This document shows, one piece after another, positions 1 through 9,523 of a stretch of DNA of 64,000 nt (position 1 is its first letter; each line of letters starts with the position of its first letter). Source of the stretch: Streptomyces sp. ICBB 8177 (GTDB lineage Bacteria; Actinomycetota; Actinomycetes; Streptomycetales; Streptomycetaceae); assembly GCF_003144095.1 (NCBI RefSeq), contig NZ_NSKH01000018.1, positions 2,199,541 to 2,263,540 on the forward strand. The letters are read 5' to 3'. The translations under genes were made by a program, and so were the position numbers. The notes beneath the pieces were generated by a model, which saw only the letters and a program-made list of their open reading frames with translations, was not told the origin of the DNA and did no database searches.

Positions 1-2189
1 CGGGGGCGCGTTCGCTGCCCGTGCTGCGGCGCGCGCTGACGTCGGCCGGGGTGCCGGTCGAGATCGACGGCGACGACCTCCCGCTGCGCGAGGAGCCCGC
101 CGTCGCCCCGCTGCTGCTGGCCCTGCGGGTGGCCGCGCGGGCGGCGCTGGAGGAGGCCTCTCGGGCCGGGGGCGACAGCGCCGCCACGCGCGCCGAGGAA
201 CCGCAGGGGCCCGCGGACGGTGCCGCCGCGCGGGCCGAAGAGCCGCAGGCGTCCGCGGACGGTGCCGCCGCCCGCGCCGAGGAGCCGCAGGCGTCCGCGG
301 ACGGTGCCGCCGAGCGCCCGCAGGCCGCCGACGGCCTCCCCGCCTGGCTGTCCGTCGAGGACGCCCTGACCCTGCTGACCTCCCCCCTCGCCGGTCTCGA
401 CGCCGCCGACCTGCGGGCGCTCGGCCGCGCGCTGCGCGAGGAGGAACGCGCCGCCGGGCGGGCCGTGCCCAGGCCGTCGGACGTCCTGCTCGCCGAGGCG
501 CTCGCCGAGCCGGAACGCCTGGCCGCCCACGACCCCGCCCACGCGGCCGGGGCCCGCCGCCTCGGCGACCTGCTGCGCCGCGCCCGCCGCACCCTCGCGC
601 GCGGCGGCACCCCGCAGGAGGCGCTGTGGCTGCTGTGGGACGGCACGCCGTGGCCCGCCCGGCTGGAGCGCACCGCCCTGCGCGGCGGCGCGGCGGCCCG
701 CAACGCCGACCGGGACCTGGACGCCGTCTGCGCGCTGTTCGAGACCGCCGCCCGGGCCGAGGAGCGCACCGGCGGCCGCGGCGCCCTCAACCTGCTCGCG
801 GAACTCGACGCCCAGGACATCGCCGCCGACGTGCTGACCCGCCGCGCCGTGCGGCCCGACGCGGTGCGCCTGATGACCGCGCACCGCAGCAAGGGCCTGG
901 AATGGCCGCTGGTGGTCGTCGCGGGCGTCCAGGAAGGCCTCTGGCCCGACCTGCGCAGGCGCGGCTCGCTGCTGGAGGCCGACCGCATCGGCCGCGACGG
1001 CCTGGCCGAGCCCCTGCCGCCAGGCGCGCTGCTCGCGGAGGAACGCAGGCTCTTCTACGTGGCCGCCACCCGCGCCCGCGACCGCCTCGTCGTCACCGCC
1101 GTCAAGGCCCCGGCGGCCGACGGCGACCAGCCCTCCCGTTTCCTGGCCGAACTCGGCGTCGAGCCGCGCGACGTCACCGTGCGCCCGCGCCGTCCGCTCG
1201 CCGTCGCCGCGCTCGTCGCCGAACTGCGCGCCACCACCGTCGACCCCGACGCGACCCCGGCGCTGCGGCATGCCGCCGCCGTACGGCTGGCCCGGCTCGC
1301 CGCGCTCACCGACGACGACGGCCACGCCCTCGTACCGGCCGCGCACCCGGACCGCTGGTGGGGCCTGGACGAACCGACGCACACCAGCGCGCCGCTGCGC
1401 GACCCCGCGGAGCCGGTCGCGCTGTCCGCCAGCGCGCTGGACCAGCTGGTCAACACCTGCTCCTTGCAGTGGTTCCTGGGCCGGGAGGTACGCGCGCAGG
1501 ACCCGTCGAGCACCGCGCAGGGCTTCGGCAACGTGGTGCACGTCCTCGCCGACGAGGTCACGGCCGGGCGCGCCCCGGCCCGCCTCGACGTGCTCATGGA
1601 ACGCCTGGACTCGGTCTGGGACGCGCTCGCCTTCGAGGCGCCGTTCAAGTCCCGCCAGGAGCGCGAGCAGGCGCGCGCCGCGCTGGAGCGCTTCCTGCGC
1701 TGGCACGTCATGGAACGCGGCCGCGAGAGCGTCGAGTCCGAGCACGCGATCGACGTCACGCTCCAGGCCGGGCCCTACGCGGTCCACGTGCGCGGCAGCG
1801 TCGACCGCCTGGAGCGGGACGCGGACGGGCGGCTGTACGTCGTCGACTTCAAGACCGGTAAGAAGGCGCCCACCGGCCCCGAGGTCGCCCGCCACCCCCA
1901 GCTCGCCGTCTACCAGCTGGCCGTGCGCGAACAGACCGGCGCCGAGCCCGGCGGCGCCGAACTCGTCCAGCTGCGGCACCCGGCCCCGAAGAAGGAGGGC
2001 GGCGAGACGCTGCCCCGCGTCCAGACCCAGCCGGCTGTCGACGGCGACTGGGCGGCGGACCTCCTCGCCGAGGCCGCCTCCCGCGTCCTGGAGGAACGCT
2101 TCGTCCCCACCCCCGGCCGGCACTGCGGCCACTGCGCCTTCCACCGCACCTGCTCGGCCCGCCCCGAGGGCAGGCACGTCGTGGAGTGA
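1..2189 (+). CDS. adnA: AdnA-type helicase-nuclease subunit, 3' part only
   Basis: C-terminal part of a UvrD-like helicase fused to a RecB-like nuclease; the reading frame is already open at base 3, so the gene starts before the window. Helicase motif V is seen as TAHRSKGLEWP and motif VI as FYVAATRARDRL. The nuclease motif VVDFKTG with QLAVYQLAV follows near residue 608 (counted from base 21). A cysteine in NTCSLQW and three in CGHCAFHRTC fit the Fe-S cluster nuclease fold known for AdnA. Family knowledge: AdnAB is the actinobacterial double-strand-break resection machine. The partner adnB lies downstream but is separated by an antisense gene. A 14-residue linker repeat is present (see repeat at 189). 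Confidence 0.85.
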   Translation, partial: GARSLPVLRRALTSAGVPVEIDGDDLPLREEPAVAPLLLALRVAARAALEEASRAGGDSAATRAEEPQGPADGAAARAEEPQASADGAAARAEEPQASADGAAERPQAADGLPAWLSVEDALTLLTSPLAGLDAADLRALGRALREEERAAGRAVPRPSDVLLAEALAEPERLAAHDPAHAAGARRLGDLLRRARRTLARGGTPQEALWLLWDGTPWPARLERTALRGGAAARNADRDLDAVCALFETAARAEERTGGRGALNLLAELDAQDIAADVLTRRAVRPDAVRLMTAHRSKGLEWPLVVVAGVQEGLWPDLRRRGSLLEADRIGRDGLAEPLPPGALLAEERRLFYVAATRARDRLVVTAVKAPAADGDQPSRFLAELGVEPRDVTVRPRRPLAVAALVAELRATTVDPDATPALRHAAAVRLARLAALTDDDGHALVPAAHPDRWWGLDEPTHTSAPLRDPAEPVALSASALDQLVNTCSLQWFLGREVRAQDPSSTAQGFGNVVHVLADEVTAGRAPARLDVLMERLDSVWDALAFEAPFKSRQEREQARAALERFLRWHVMERGRESVESEHAIDVTLQAGPYAVHVRGSVDRLERDADGRLYVVDFKTGKKAPTGPEVARHPQLAVYQLAVREQTGAEPGGAELVQLRHPAPKKEGGETLPRVQTQPAVDGDWAADLLAEAASRVLEERFVPTPGRHCGHCAFHRTCSARPEGRHVVE
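189..314 (+). repeat. Three in-frame 42-bp tandem repeats in adnA
   Basis: Three head-to-tail 42-bp units encode 14-residue repeats of the type RAEEPQASADGAAA. They sit in a low-complexity insert between helicase segments and keep frame, so the copy number could vary without breaking the protein. Confidence 0.9.
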
Positions 2190-2204
2190 GGCTGCCGACG
2201 GCGC

Positions 2205-2747
2205 TCAGTCGCGCGGCCAGTTCGCGGTGTCGAGCGGGATCTGTGAGACGGGCAGCACGAAGGAGATCCCGAAGGGGTAGGACTGGGTTTCCCGGTACGT
2301 GCCGTCCCGCGGCTCACTGAAGACGTGCACCAGCCCGGGCCTGGGGTCGACGATCACGTACTCCGGCACGCCCGCCGCGGCGTAGGTGTCCAACTTGGAG
2401 CCGTAGTCGTCCCTCTTGCTGCTGTACGACACCACCTCGGCCACCAGCTCGACATCCCGGTAACCGTAACGGCCACCCAGTGCCTTGGCCGCGTTGTCGG
2501 CCACCAAGGTGACGTCGGGCGCGTACCCGTTGAGCGTCCCCGGAAAATCGACCCGCACGTCCCACAGAATCGGCGCGTCCTCGCCCCGTGCCGCTTCAAG
2601 GGCACGGGTGAACTTGCGGATGATGGTCGCGTGCGTGGCCCGCTGCGGGTTCAGGACGATCTCCCCCTCGATGATCTCCGCGCGGTAGCCCTCAGGGACG
2701 TTCATGGCCTCGATCAGTTCGAACATCTCGTCCAGCGTGGTGGACAC
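2205..2747 (-). CDS. Uma2-family (DUF820) putative endonuclease
   Basis: 180-residue protein with the Uma2/DUF820 pattern of a PD-(D/E)XK nuclease-like fold: EIIEGEIVLNP near the N terminus, then DVRVDFPG, YAPDVTLV, and VELVAEVVSYSSKRDDYGSKLDTYAAAGVPEYVIVD split around the core. The function of the family is uncertain; it often occurs in many copies per genome. I chose GTG at 2747 because GGGAGG lies 5 bases upstream; ATG at 2765 is the longer option. It lies antisense in the gap between adnA and adnB, where those genes are normally adjacent, which suggests insertion. Confidence 0.8.
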   Translation of the reverse strand: MSTTLDEMFELIEAMNVPEGYRAEIIEGEIVLNPQRATHATIIRKFTRALEAARGEDAPILWDVRVDFPGTLNGYAPDVTLVADNAAKALGGRYGYRDVELVAEVVSYSSKRDDYGSKLDTYAAAGVPEYVIVDPRPGLVHVFSEPRDGTYRETQSYPFGISFVLPVSQIPLDTANWPRD

Positions 2748-2835
2748 GGCGCCCTCCCAGGTCATTTCGGGGCAGTCTAGGGGTGGTCGTACCCCATCCG
2801 CTCGGGTTGTCCGAGGTCACGGATAGCCTCCCGGT

Positions 2836-5800
2836 GTGTCCTCGCGCCTCACCGATCCCGAGCAGCTGAAGGAACTGCTCGGGATCCCGTTCACCCCGGA
2901 GCAGCTGGCCTGCGTCACCGCGCCGCTCGCGCCGAACGTCATCGTGGCCGGAGCCGGATCCGGCAAGACCACGGTGATGGCCGCCCGGGTGGTGTGGCTG
3001 GTCGGCACCGGGCAGGTCGCCCCCGACCGCGTGCTGGGACTGACGTTCACCAACAAGGCCGCCGGCGAGCTGTCCGAGCGCGTGCGCGCCGCCCTCGTGC
3101 GCGCCGGCGTCACCGACCCCGACCCAGCCGATCCCGACACCGCCCCCGGTGACCCGCGCATCTCCACCTACCACGCCTTCGCCGGGCAGCTCCTGACCGA
3201 CCACGGCCTGCGCATCGGCCTGGAACCCGGCTCCCGGCTGCTGGCCGACGCCACCCGCTACCAGCTCGCCGCCCGCGTCCTGGCCGCCAGCCCCGGCCCC
3301 CACCCCGCCCTCACCCGCGGCCTGTCCACCCTCGCCTCCGACCTGCTCGCCCTCGACGCGGAACTGTCCGAGCACCTCACCGACCCCGCCCGGCTGATCG
3401 CGTACGACGGCGAACTGACCGCCCTGCTCGACACCCTCGACCCGGCGAAACGCGGCTACGCGTGGGTGCGCGACGTCGCCCCGGCCGTGCGCGCCCGCAC
3501 CGAGCTGGCCTCACTCGTGGCCGCCTACCGCGCCCAGAAGAAGAGCCGCGACCTGGTCGACTTCGGGGACCAGATCGCGCTGTCCGCGGAACTCGCCCGC
3601 CGCCACCCGCAGGTCGGGCGGGCGCTGCGGGAGGAGTTCGGCGTCGTGCTGCTGGACGAGTACCAGGACACCTCCGTCGCCCAGCGGCTGCTGCTCGCCG
3701 CCCTCTTCGGCGACGGCACCGGCCACCCGGTCACCGCCGTCGGCGACCCGTGCCAGGCCATCTACGGCTGGCGCGGCGCCTCCGTCGCCAACCTCGACGA
3801 CTTCCCCCGGCACTTCCCGCACCGCGACGGCACCCCGGCCGCCCGCCACTCCCTCAGCGAGAACCGCCGCAGCGGCGGCCGCCTGCTGGAGTTCGCCAAC
3901 CGCCTCGCCGCCCCGCTGCGCGCCCGCCACGAGGGCGTCGAGGCGCTGCGGCCCGCGCCCGGCGCGGAGCGCGACGGGACGGTGCGCTGCGCCCTGCTGC
4001 CGACCCAGGCCGACGAGACCGCCTGGGTCGCCGACTCCGTGCGCCATCTGGTCGCCACCGGCACCCCGCCCGGTGAGATCGCGGTGCTGTGCCGCACCGC
4101 CGGGCAGTTCTCCGACCTGCACGCCGCCCTGGTGGAACGCGACGTGCCCGTCGAGGTCGTCGGCCTGTCCGGGCTGCTGCACCTGCCGGAGATCGCCGAT
4201 CTCGTCGCCACCTGCGAGGTGCTGCACGACCCGACCGCCAACTCCGCCCTGGTCCGCCTGCTGACCGGCCCGCGCTGGCGCATCGGCCCGCGTGACCTGG
4301 CCCTGCTCGGCCGCCGCGCCCGGCTGCTGGTCCGGCACGCCGGGGGCGACGACGGCGGCGACCCGCTGGCCAGGGCCGTCGAGGGCACCGACCCCGCCGA
4401 GGTCGTCTCGCTCGCCGACGCCCTGGAGACCTTCCTCGACGCCGCCTCCTACCCCGGCGACGGACTGCCGTTCTCCACCGCCGCCCGCAGCCGCTTCGCC
4501 CGGCTCGCCGCCGAACTGCGCGACCTGCGCCGCGCGCTCGCCGACCCGCTGATGGACGTGCTGCACCGAGTGCTCGCCGTCACCGGCCTGGAGGTCGAGC
4601 TGTCCGCGTCCCCGCACGCGCTGGCCGCCCGCCGCCGCGAGACACTGCGCGCCTTCCTCGACGTCGCCGCGGGCTTCGCCTCCCTCGACGGCGATGCCAC
4701 TCTGCGCGCCTTCCTCGCCTTCCTGCGCACCGCCGTCCAGTACGAGAAGGGTCTCGACGGCTCCCTGCCCGGCGGCGAGAACACCGTCAAGGTGCTCACC
4801 GCCCACAAGGCCAAGGGCCTGGAGTGGGACGTGGTCGTGGTGCCGGGGCTGGTCCGCGACGCGTTCCCCTCCGCCAAGGCGCGCGAGCTGTGGCCCACCA
4901 GCCCCCAGGTGCTGCCGCACGCCCTGCGCGGCGACGCGGCCACCCTGCCCGACGTCACCGAGTGGACCAAGCAGGGCCTCGACGCCTTCCGCACCGCCAT
5001 GCGCGAGCACGACGCCACCGAGGAACTGCGCCTGGGCTACGTCACGTTCACCCGCCCGCGCTCCCTGCTGCTGGCCAGCGGCCACTGGTGGGGGCCCACC
5101 CAGAAGAAGAAGCGCGGCCCCTCCGACTTCCTGCTGGCGCTGCGCGAGCACTGCGAGGCGGGCACCGGTTCCGGCGAGATCGAGGCGTGGGCCGACGAAC
5201 CGGCCGACGACGACCCGAACCCTTCGCTGGACGCCGCCCCCGACCACACCTGGCCGCTGCCGCTCGACCCCGCCGCGCTGGAACGCCGCCGGGAGGCGGC
5301 CCGGACGGTGCGGGGACTGCTGGAGGAGTGGGCGGCGGCGTCCGGCTCGCGCGAGTGCGCCGGCCGGGCCGAGGACCTCGTGGACCCCGACTGGCCGCCA
5401 CCGCAGGAGCCGGAGGAGCCCGACTGGGAAGGCCACGAGGAGCTTGACAGGGAGGACGGCGCCTGGGAGGAGTGGTCCACCGAGCGCCCCCGCGTGCCCG
5501 CGGCCCGCCCGGAGGCCGACCCCGTCGCGCCCGGCCCCGTACCGGAGCCCGAGCCGCGGACCACGTCGGCGCTGCTGCCCGAGGAGGCCCGCGCCGTCGC
5601 CTCCTGGGACCGGGACCTCGACGCGCTCGCCGCCGAGCTGCGCGCGGCCCGCCGCACCGGCCGGGACGTGCCCGTGCCCGCGTCGCTCACCGCCTCGCAG
5701 CTGCTGCGGATGGCCCAGGACCCCGACGCGTTCGCAAGCGAGCTGGCCCGGCCCATGCCGCGAGAGCCGCGGCCCGGCGCCCGGCGCGGCACCCGCTTCC

Positions 5801-6321
5801 ACGCCTGGCTGGAGTCGCGCTTCGAGGAGCTGCCGCTGATCGGCCTCGACGAGCTGCCCGGCATGGAACCGGAACCGGACGCCGAGATCGCCGACGAACG
5901 CGACCTGGAAGCCCTCAAGGAGGCGTTCGCCCACACGCCCTACGCCGACCGCGCCCCGCACGCCGTGGAGTTCCCCTTCCAGCTGACGCTGGCCGGACGC
6001 CTGGTACGCGGCCGTATCGACGCGGTCTACGCCGAGCCCGACGGCGGCTTCGAGATCGTCGACTGGAAGACCGGCCGCACCGCCGACGCCGACCCCCTCC
6101 AGCTCGCCGTCTACCGCCTGGCCTGGGCGGAACGGCACGGACTGGCGCCCGAGCAGGTCCGGGCCGCGTTCGTGTTCGTCCGCTCCGGCCGGATCGTGCG
6201 CCCGCCGGACCTGCCGGACCGCGCGGGCCTGGAGCGGCTGATGCGGGGCGAGGACGCCGGTGAGGCCTCGCGGGAGCGGCCGGCCGACCCGTTCGCGGCA
6301 GTCCTGGACGAAGCGCCCTGA
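2836..6321 (+). CDS. adnB: AdnB-type helicase-nuclease
   Basis: 1161-residue UvrD/RecB-like motor plus nuclease. Walker A AGAGSGKTT is near residue 37, motif II LLDEYQD near 273, motif III GDPCQAIYGWRGA near 300, TAHKAKGLEWD near 654 and TFTRPRSLLL near 735. The nuclease motif IVDWKTG with QLAVYRLAWA is near 1075. No Fe-S cysteine set is seen, unlike the upstream partner, matching the AdnB subunit. Residues about 780-940 form an acidic, low-complexity linker. GTG start; TAGCCT lies 6 bases upstream, so the mRNA may be leaderless. Works with AdnA in ATP-driven resection of DNA ends. Confidence 0.9.
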   Translation: MSSRLTDPEQLKELLGIPFTPEQLACVTAPLAPNVIVAGAGSGKTTVMAARVVWLVGTGQVAPDRVLGLTFTNKAAGELSERVRAALVRAGVTDPDPADPDTAPGDPRISTYHAFAGQLLTDHGLRIGLEPGSRLLADATRYQLAARVLAASPGPHPALTRGLSTLASDLLALDAELSEHLTDPARLIAYDGELTALLDTLDPAKRGYAWVRDVAPAVRARTELASLVAAYRAQKKSRDLVDFGDQIALSAELARRHPQVGRALREEFGVVLLDEYQDTSVAQRLLLAALFGDGTGHPVTAVGDPCQAIYGWRGASVANLDDFPRHFPHRDGTPAARHSLSENRRSGGRLLEFANRLAAPLRARHEGVEALRPAPGAERDGTVRCALLPTQADETAWVADSVRHLVATGTPPGEIAVLCRTAGQFSDLHAALVERDVPVEVVGLSGLLHLPEIADLVATCEVLHDPTANSALVRLLTGPRWRIGPRDLALLGRRARLLVRHAGGDDGGDPLARAVEGTDPAEVVSLADALETFLDAASYPGDGLPFSTAARSRFARLAAELRDLRRALADPLMDVLHRVLAVTGLEVELSASPHALAARRRETLRAFLDVAAGFASLDGDATLRAFLAFLRTAVQYEKGLDGSLPGGENTVKVLTAHKAKGLEWDVVVVPGLVRDAFPSAKARELWPTSPQVLPHALRGDAATLPDVTEWTKQGLDAFRTAMREHDATEELRLGYVTFTRPRSLLLASGHWWGPTQKKKRGPSDFLLALREHCEAGTGSGEIEAWADEPADDDPNPSLDAAPDHTWPLPLDPAALERRREAARTVRGLLEEWAAASGSRECAGRAEDLVDPDWPPPQEPEEPDWEGHEELDREDGAWEEWSTERPRVPAARPEADPVAPGPVPEPEPRTTSALLPEEARAVASWDRDLDALAAELRAARRTGRDVPVPASLTASQLLRMAQDPDAFASELARPMPREPRPGARRGTRFHAWLESRFEELPLIGLDELPGMEPEPDAEIADERDLEALKEAFAHTPYADRAPHAVEFPFQLTLAGRLVRGRIDAVYAEPDGGFEIVDWKTGRTADADPLQLAVYRLAWAERHGLAPEQVRAAFVFVRSGRIVRPPDLPDRAGLERLMRGEDAGEASRERPADPFAAVLDEAP
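2854..2886. repeat. 12-bp perfect inverted repeat in the adnB start region
   Basis: GATCCCGAGCAG at 2854-2865 and CTGCTCGGGATC at 2875-2886 are perfect inverted copies around a 9-base loop, at codons 7-17 of adnB. The RNA would form a stable hairpin just after initiation. It may be a coincidence of codon use. Confidence 0.6.
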
Positions 6322-6378
6322 CCGCCCGCGGCGGCCGCCCGCAGCCCGCCGCCGGTCACGCCCGGATAGGCTCGGGGC

Positions 6379-7776
6379 ATGAGTAGCACCCCGGACAACG
6401 GCGTCCGCGCGTACATCGACACCCACCGCGACGCCTTCCTCGACGACCTCGCGGCCTGGCTGCGCATCCCGTCGGTGTCGGCCGACCCCGAGCGCGCCGA
6501 CGACGTGGCCCGCAGCGCCGAGTGGCTGGCCGCCGAGCTGAGCGCCACCGGCTTCCCCGTCGTCGAGGTCTGGCCGACCCCCGGCCTGCCCGCGGTCTAC
6601 GCCGAGTGGCCGTCCGGCGACCCGGACGCGCCGACCGTCCTGGTCTACGGCCACCACGACGTGCAGCCCGCCGCCCGCGAGGACGGCTGGGACTCCGACC
6701 CGTTCGACCCGGTGGTCCGCGACGGCCGGATGTACGCGCGGGGCGCCGCAGACGACAAGGGGCAGGTCTTCTTCCACACCCTCGGGGTCCGCGCCCACCT
6801 CGCCGCCACCGGCCGCGCCGCCCCCGCCGTCAACCTCAAGCTGATCGTCGAGGGCGAGGAGGAGTCCGGCTCCCCGCACTTCGCCGCCCTGCTGCGCGAA
6901 CGCGCCGACCGGCTCGCCTGCGACACCGTGATCGTCTCCGACACCGGCATGTGGGCGAAGGACACCCCGACCGTGTGCACCGGCATGCGCGGCCTCGCCG
7001 ACTGCCAGGTCGACCTGTACGGGCCCGACCAGGACATCCACTCCGGCTCCTTCGGCGGCGCGGTCCCCAACCCCGCCACCGAAGCCGCCCGCCTCGCCGC
7101 CGCCCTGCACGACGAGGACCGCCGCGTCGCCATCCCCGGCTTCTACGACGGCGTCGCCGAGCTGACCGACCGCGAGCGCGAACTGTTCGCCGCCCTGCCC
7201 TTCGACGAGGCGGGCTGGCTGCGCACCGCGAAGTCCCACGCCACCCTCGGCGAGGCCGGCCACACCACCCTGGAGCGGATCTGGGCCCGCCCGACCGCCG
7301 AGGTCAACGGCATCCACGGCGGCTACGGCGGCCCCGGCGGCAAGACCATCGTGCCCTCCGGCGCGCAGTTGAAGCTGTCGTTCCGGCTGGTCGCCGGGCA
7401 GGACGCCGGCAAGGTGCAGCAGGCGGTACGGGACTGGATCGCCGCCCGGCTGCCCGCGGGCATCCGCCACGAGGTCACCTTCTGGGGCGCCACCCGCCCC
7501 TGCCTGACGCCGCTGGACCACCCCGCGCTGACCGCCCTGACCCGCGCGATGGGGCGGGCCTTCGAACGCGACGTGCTCTTCACTCGTGAGGGTGGCTCGG
7601 GTCCGGCCGCCGATCTCCAGGACGTGCTGGGCGTGCCCGTGCTCTTCCTGGGAATTTCCGTGCCGTCGGACGGTTGGCACTCGGTGAACGAGAAGGTCGA
7701 GCTGGATCTGCTCCTCAAGGGCGTGGAGACCGCCGCGTACCTGTGGAGCGACCTGGCGGAGAATTGGCGGCGGTGA
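6379..7776 (+). CDS. M20-family dipeptidase
   Basis: 465-residue zinc metallopeptidase of the M20 family (carnosine-type dipeptidases). Metal and catalytic motifs are visible: YGHHDVQPA near residue 90, GAADDKGQ near 122 and EGEEESGS near 157. The lid/dimer domain follows around residues 200-380. No signal peptide, so cytosolic; expected to cleave dipeptides or related amides, with the substrate unknown. The -10-like TAGGCT ends 7 bases before the ATG and there is no clear ribosome site, suggesting a leaderless mRNA. Confidence 0.88.
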   Translation: MSSTPDNGVRAYIDTHRDAFLDDLAAWLRIPSVSADPERADDVARSAEWLAAELSATGFPVVEVWPTPGLPAVYAEWPSGDPDAPTVLVYGHHDVQPAAREDGWDSDPFDPVVRDGRMYARGAADDKGQVFFHTLGVRAHLAATGRAAPAVNLKLIVEGEEESGSPHFAALLRERADRLACDTVIVSDTGMWAKDTPTVCTGMRGLADCQVDLYGPDQDIHSGSFGGAVPNPATEAARLAAALHDEDRRVAIPGFYDGVAELTDRERELFAALPFDEAGWLRTAKSHATLGEAGHTTLERIWARPTAEVNGIHGGYGGPGGKTIVPSGAQLKLSFRLVAGQDAGKVQQAVRDWIAARLPAGIRHEVTFWGATRPCLTPLDHPALTALTRAMGRAFERDVLFTREGGSGPAADLQDVLGVPVLFLGISVPSDGWHSVNEKVELDLLLKGVETAAYLWSDLAENWRR

Positions 7777-7923
7777 GCGCGCCGCCGTGAACCGAACGCG
7801 GCGCCGGGACGCGGGTGCCGCGAGGAGAACGCGGCGCCGCCCGGCGCCACACGCGACGCCGTACGGCACGACGTCGTACCGCGTCCCGGAACGTCCACGT
7901 TTCAAGGGGAGTTGGAAGCAGCC

Positions 7924-8862
7924 TTGTCCGTAGCAGAAGCACCCCTGCCCATGCGGCCGCTGGCCCTCACCCGCCCGGGTGTCGACCGCGCCGCCCACCA
8001 CCGGCTGGACGAGGCGTGGCTGGCGGCCGCCTGGAGCCACCCGTCCACCCGCGTCCTGGTGGTCTCCGGCGGCCAGGCCCTGGTCGAGGACACCGCTGAC
8101 GGGCGCACCGAACTCGTCCTCGTCCCCTCCTTCGACGCCCCCGTCAGCGAGAACCACCGCTACTTCCTGGGCACCGACGAGAAGGGCACGCACTACTTCG
8201 CCCTGCAGAAGGACACCCTGCCCGGCCGCATGGACGACGCCGCCAGGCCCGCAGGGCTGCGCGAGGTCGGCGGCCTGCTGTCGGACCGCGACGCGGGGCT
8301 GATGGTGCACGCCGTCGCGCTGGAGAACTGGCAGCGCATGCACCGCTTCTGCTCCCGCTGCGGCGAGCGCACCGTCATCGCCGCCGCCGGGCACGTGCGC
8401 CGTTGCCCGGCCTGCGGCGCCGAGCACTACCCGCGCACCGACCCGGCCGTCATCATGCTCGTCACCGACGACAAGGACCGCTGCCTGCTCGGCCACCAGC
8501 TGCACTGGCCGCAGGGCCGCTTCTCCACCCTCGCCGGGTTCGTCGAGCCGGGGGAGTCCATCGAGCAGGCCGTGGTGCGCGAGGTCGCCGAGGAGACCGG
8601 GGTGACGGTCGGCGAGGTCTCCTACGTCGCCAGCCAGCCCTGGCCGTTCCCCTCCAGCCTGATGCTGGGCTTCATGGCCCGCGCCACCAGCTCGCAGATC
8701 ACGGTGGACGGCGAGGAGATCCATGAGGCCCGCTGGTTCTCCCGCGACGACGTGCGCGAGGGCATCGAGTCCGGCGAGATCCTGCCGCCGAGCGGCATCT
8801 CGATCGCGGCCCGGCTGATCGAGCTGTGGTTCGGCGAGCCGCTTCCCACGGGGCGTAAGTAG
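7924..8862 (+). CDS. nudC: NADH pyrophosphatase / NAD-cap hydrolase
   Basis: 312-residue NudC. A zinc ribbon is formed by CSRCGERT (about residue 143) and CPACGAEHYPRTDP (about 161). The Nudix box GFVEPGESIEQAVVREVAEE follows at about 205, and the NudC hallmark SQPWPFPSS at about 237. The enzyme splits NAD(H) to NMN(H) and AMP and, by family knowledge, can decap NAD-capped RNA. TTG at 7924 is taken as start (GGAAG 5 bases upstream); TTG at 7912 is possible. It is convergent with the mycoredoxin gene across a 372-base gap. Confidence 0.9.
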   Translation: MSVAEAPLPMRPLALTRPGVDRAAHHRLDEAWLAAAWSHPSTRVLVVSGGQALVEDTADGRTELVLVPSFDAPVSENHRYFLGTDEKGTHYFALQKDTLPGRMDDAARPAGLREVGGLLSDRDAGLMVHAVALENWQRMHRFCSRCGERTVIAAAGHVRRCPACGAEHYPRTDPAVIMLVTDDKDRCLLGHQLHWPQGRFSTLAGFVEPGESIEQAVVREVAEETGVTVGEVSYVASQPWPFPSSLMLGFMARATSSQITVDGEEIHEARWFSRDDVREGIESGEILPPSGISIAARLIELWFGEPLPTGRK

Positions 8863-9234
8863 CGGCACGAGGGCCCGACGCGTGGTGGGGCGGGGCGGGC
8901 GCGTAGCCCGGTGGGGCCGAACGCGTGACCGGGCGCGGCGGGGCGCCCGGCGGGCGTGGGCGCGCGGTGCCTACCAGGGTCCGCGCACGCCTGCGCCCCG
9001 CGTCCGGGCGGTGGGCCTGGAGGCGGGGCGCGAGGACTGGCGTCATGGGCGCGCGGGCGCGGGCACGCCAAGCCGGGGGCGGGTGCCGGTGCCGGAGTCA
9101 GACGTGCGGGCGCGGTGCCTGACGGGCGGCGACGGGACCCGGTGCCTGACGGTCGGCGACGGGGCCCGGCGGTGCCTGACCGGCGGTGTGCGAGGCCGGC
9201 GCCTGGCGGGTGGCGCGGCCGCCCGCCGGGCCGC
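8863..9234. other. Gene-free, GC-rich spacer
   Basis: No credible gene on either strand. The spacer lies between the convergent nudC and mycoredoxin genes. Its only structure is the direct repeat described at 9113-9194. No clear terminator hairpin with a T-run was seen. Confidence 0.6.
9113..9194. repeat. Three imperfect copies of a 27-30 bp direct repeat
   Basis: Units starting CGGTGCCTGAC at 9113, 9140 and 9170 share most of their length (for example CGGCGACGGG in the first two). They are intergenic, downstream of mycoredoxin. Confidence 0.75.
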
Positions 9235-9492
9235 TCAGACCGCGAGGGCCTGCTTGACCTGGGCCAGGCTCGGGTTCGTCATCACGACGTCCTCGCCACC
9301 GCCCGCCGGGACGACCAGCACGGTCGGGACCGTCTGGTTGCCGCCGTTCGCCTTCTCCACGAACGCCGCCGACTCCGGGTCCTGCTCGATGTTGATCTCG
9401 GTGTACGCGATCCCCTCGCGGTCCAGCTGGCTCTTGAGCCGCCGGCAGTAGCCGCACCACGTGGTGCTGTACATCGTCACGGTCCCCTGCAT
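9235..9492 (-). CDS. mrx1: Mycoredoxin (glutaredoxin-like, mycothiol-linked)
   Basis: 85-residue thioredoxin-fold protein with active site WCGYC (Cys13 and Cys16) and the cis-proline loop QTVPTV. CGYC glutaredoxins in actinobacteria reduce mycothiol-mixed disulfides, so this is most likely mycoredoxin-1. It is cytosolic. The short upstream region carries a 7-bp inverted repeat at 9524-9543. Divergent from uvrD2. Confidence 0.85.
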   Translation of the reverse strand: MQGTVTMYSTTWCGYCRRLKSQLDREGIAYTEINIEQDPESAAFVEKANGGNQTVPTVLVVPAGGGEDVVMTNPSLAQVKQALAV

Positions 9493-9523
9493 CGGTCCTC
9501 GATCTCCCTCGGCGGTCGGTGGT

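Noticed and set aside
2807-2829. TTGTCC and TAGCCT as an adnB promoter pair
   Set aside because: The spacer is only 11 bases; only the -10-like element near the start is plausible.
3511-8868. A very long open reading frame on the minus strand across adnB, the dipeptidase and nudC
   Set aside because: High GC leaves few stop codons in antisense frames; it overlaps three well-supported plus-strand genes and has no domain of its own.
9098-9234. Arg/Gln/Ala/Pro repeat protein extending the mycoredoxin strand
   Set aside because: It comes from the intergenic direct repeats; no start, ribosome site or domain.
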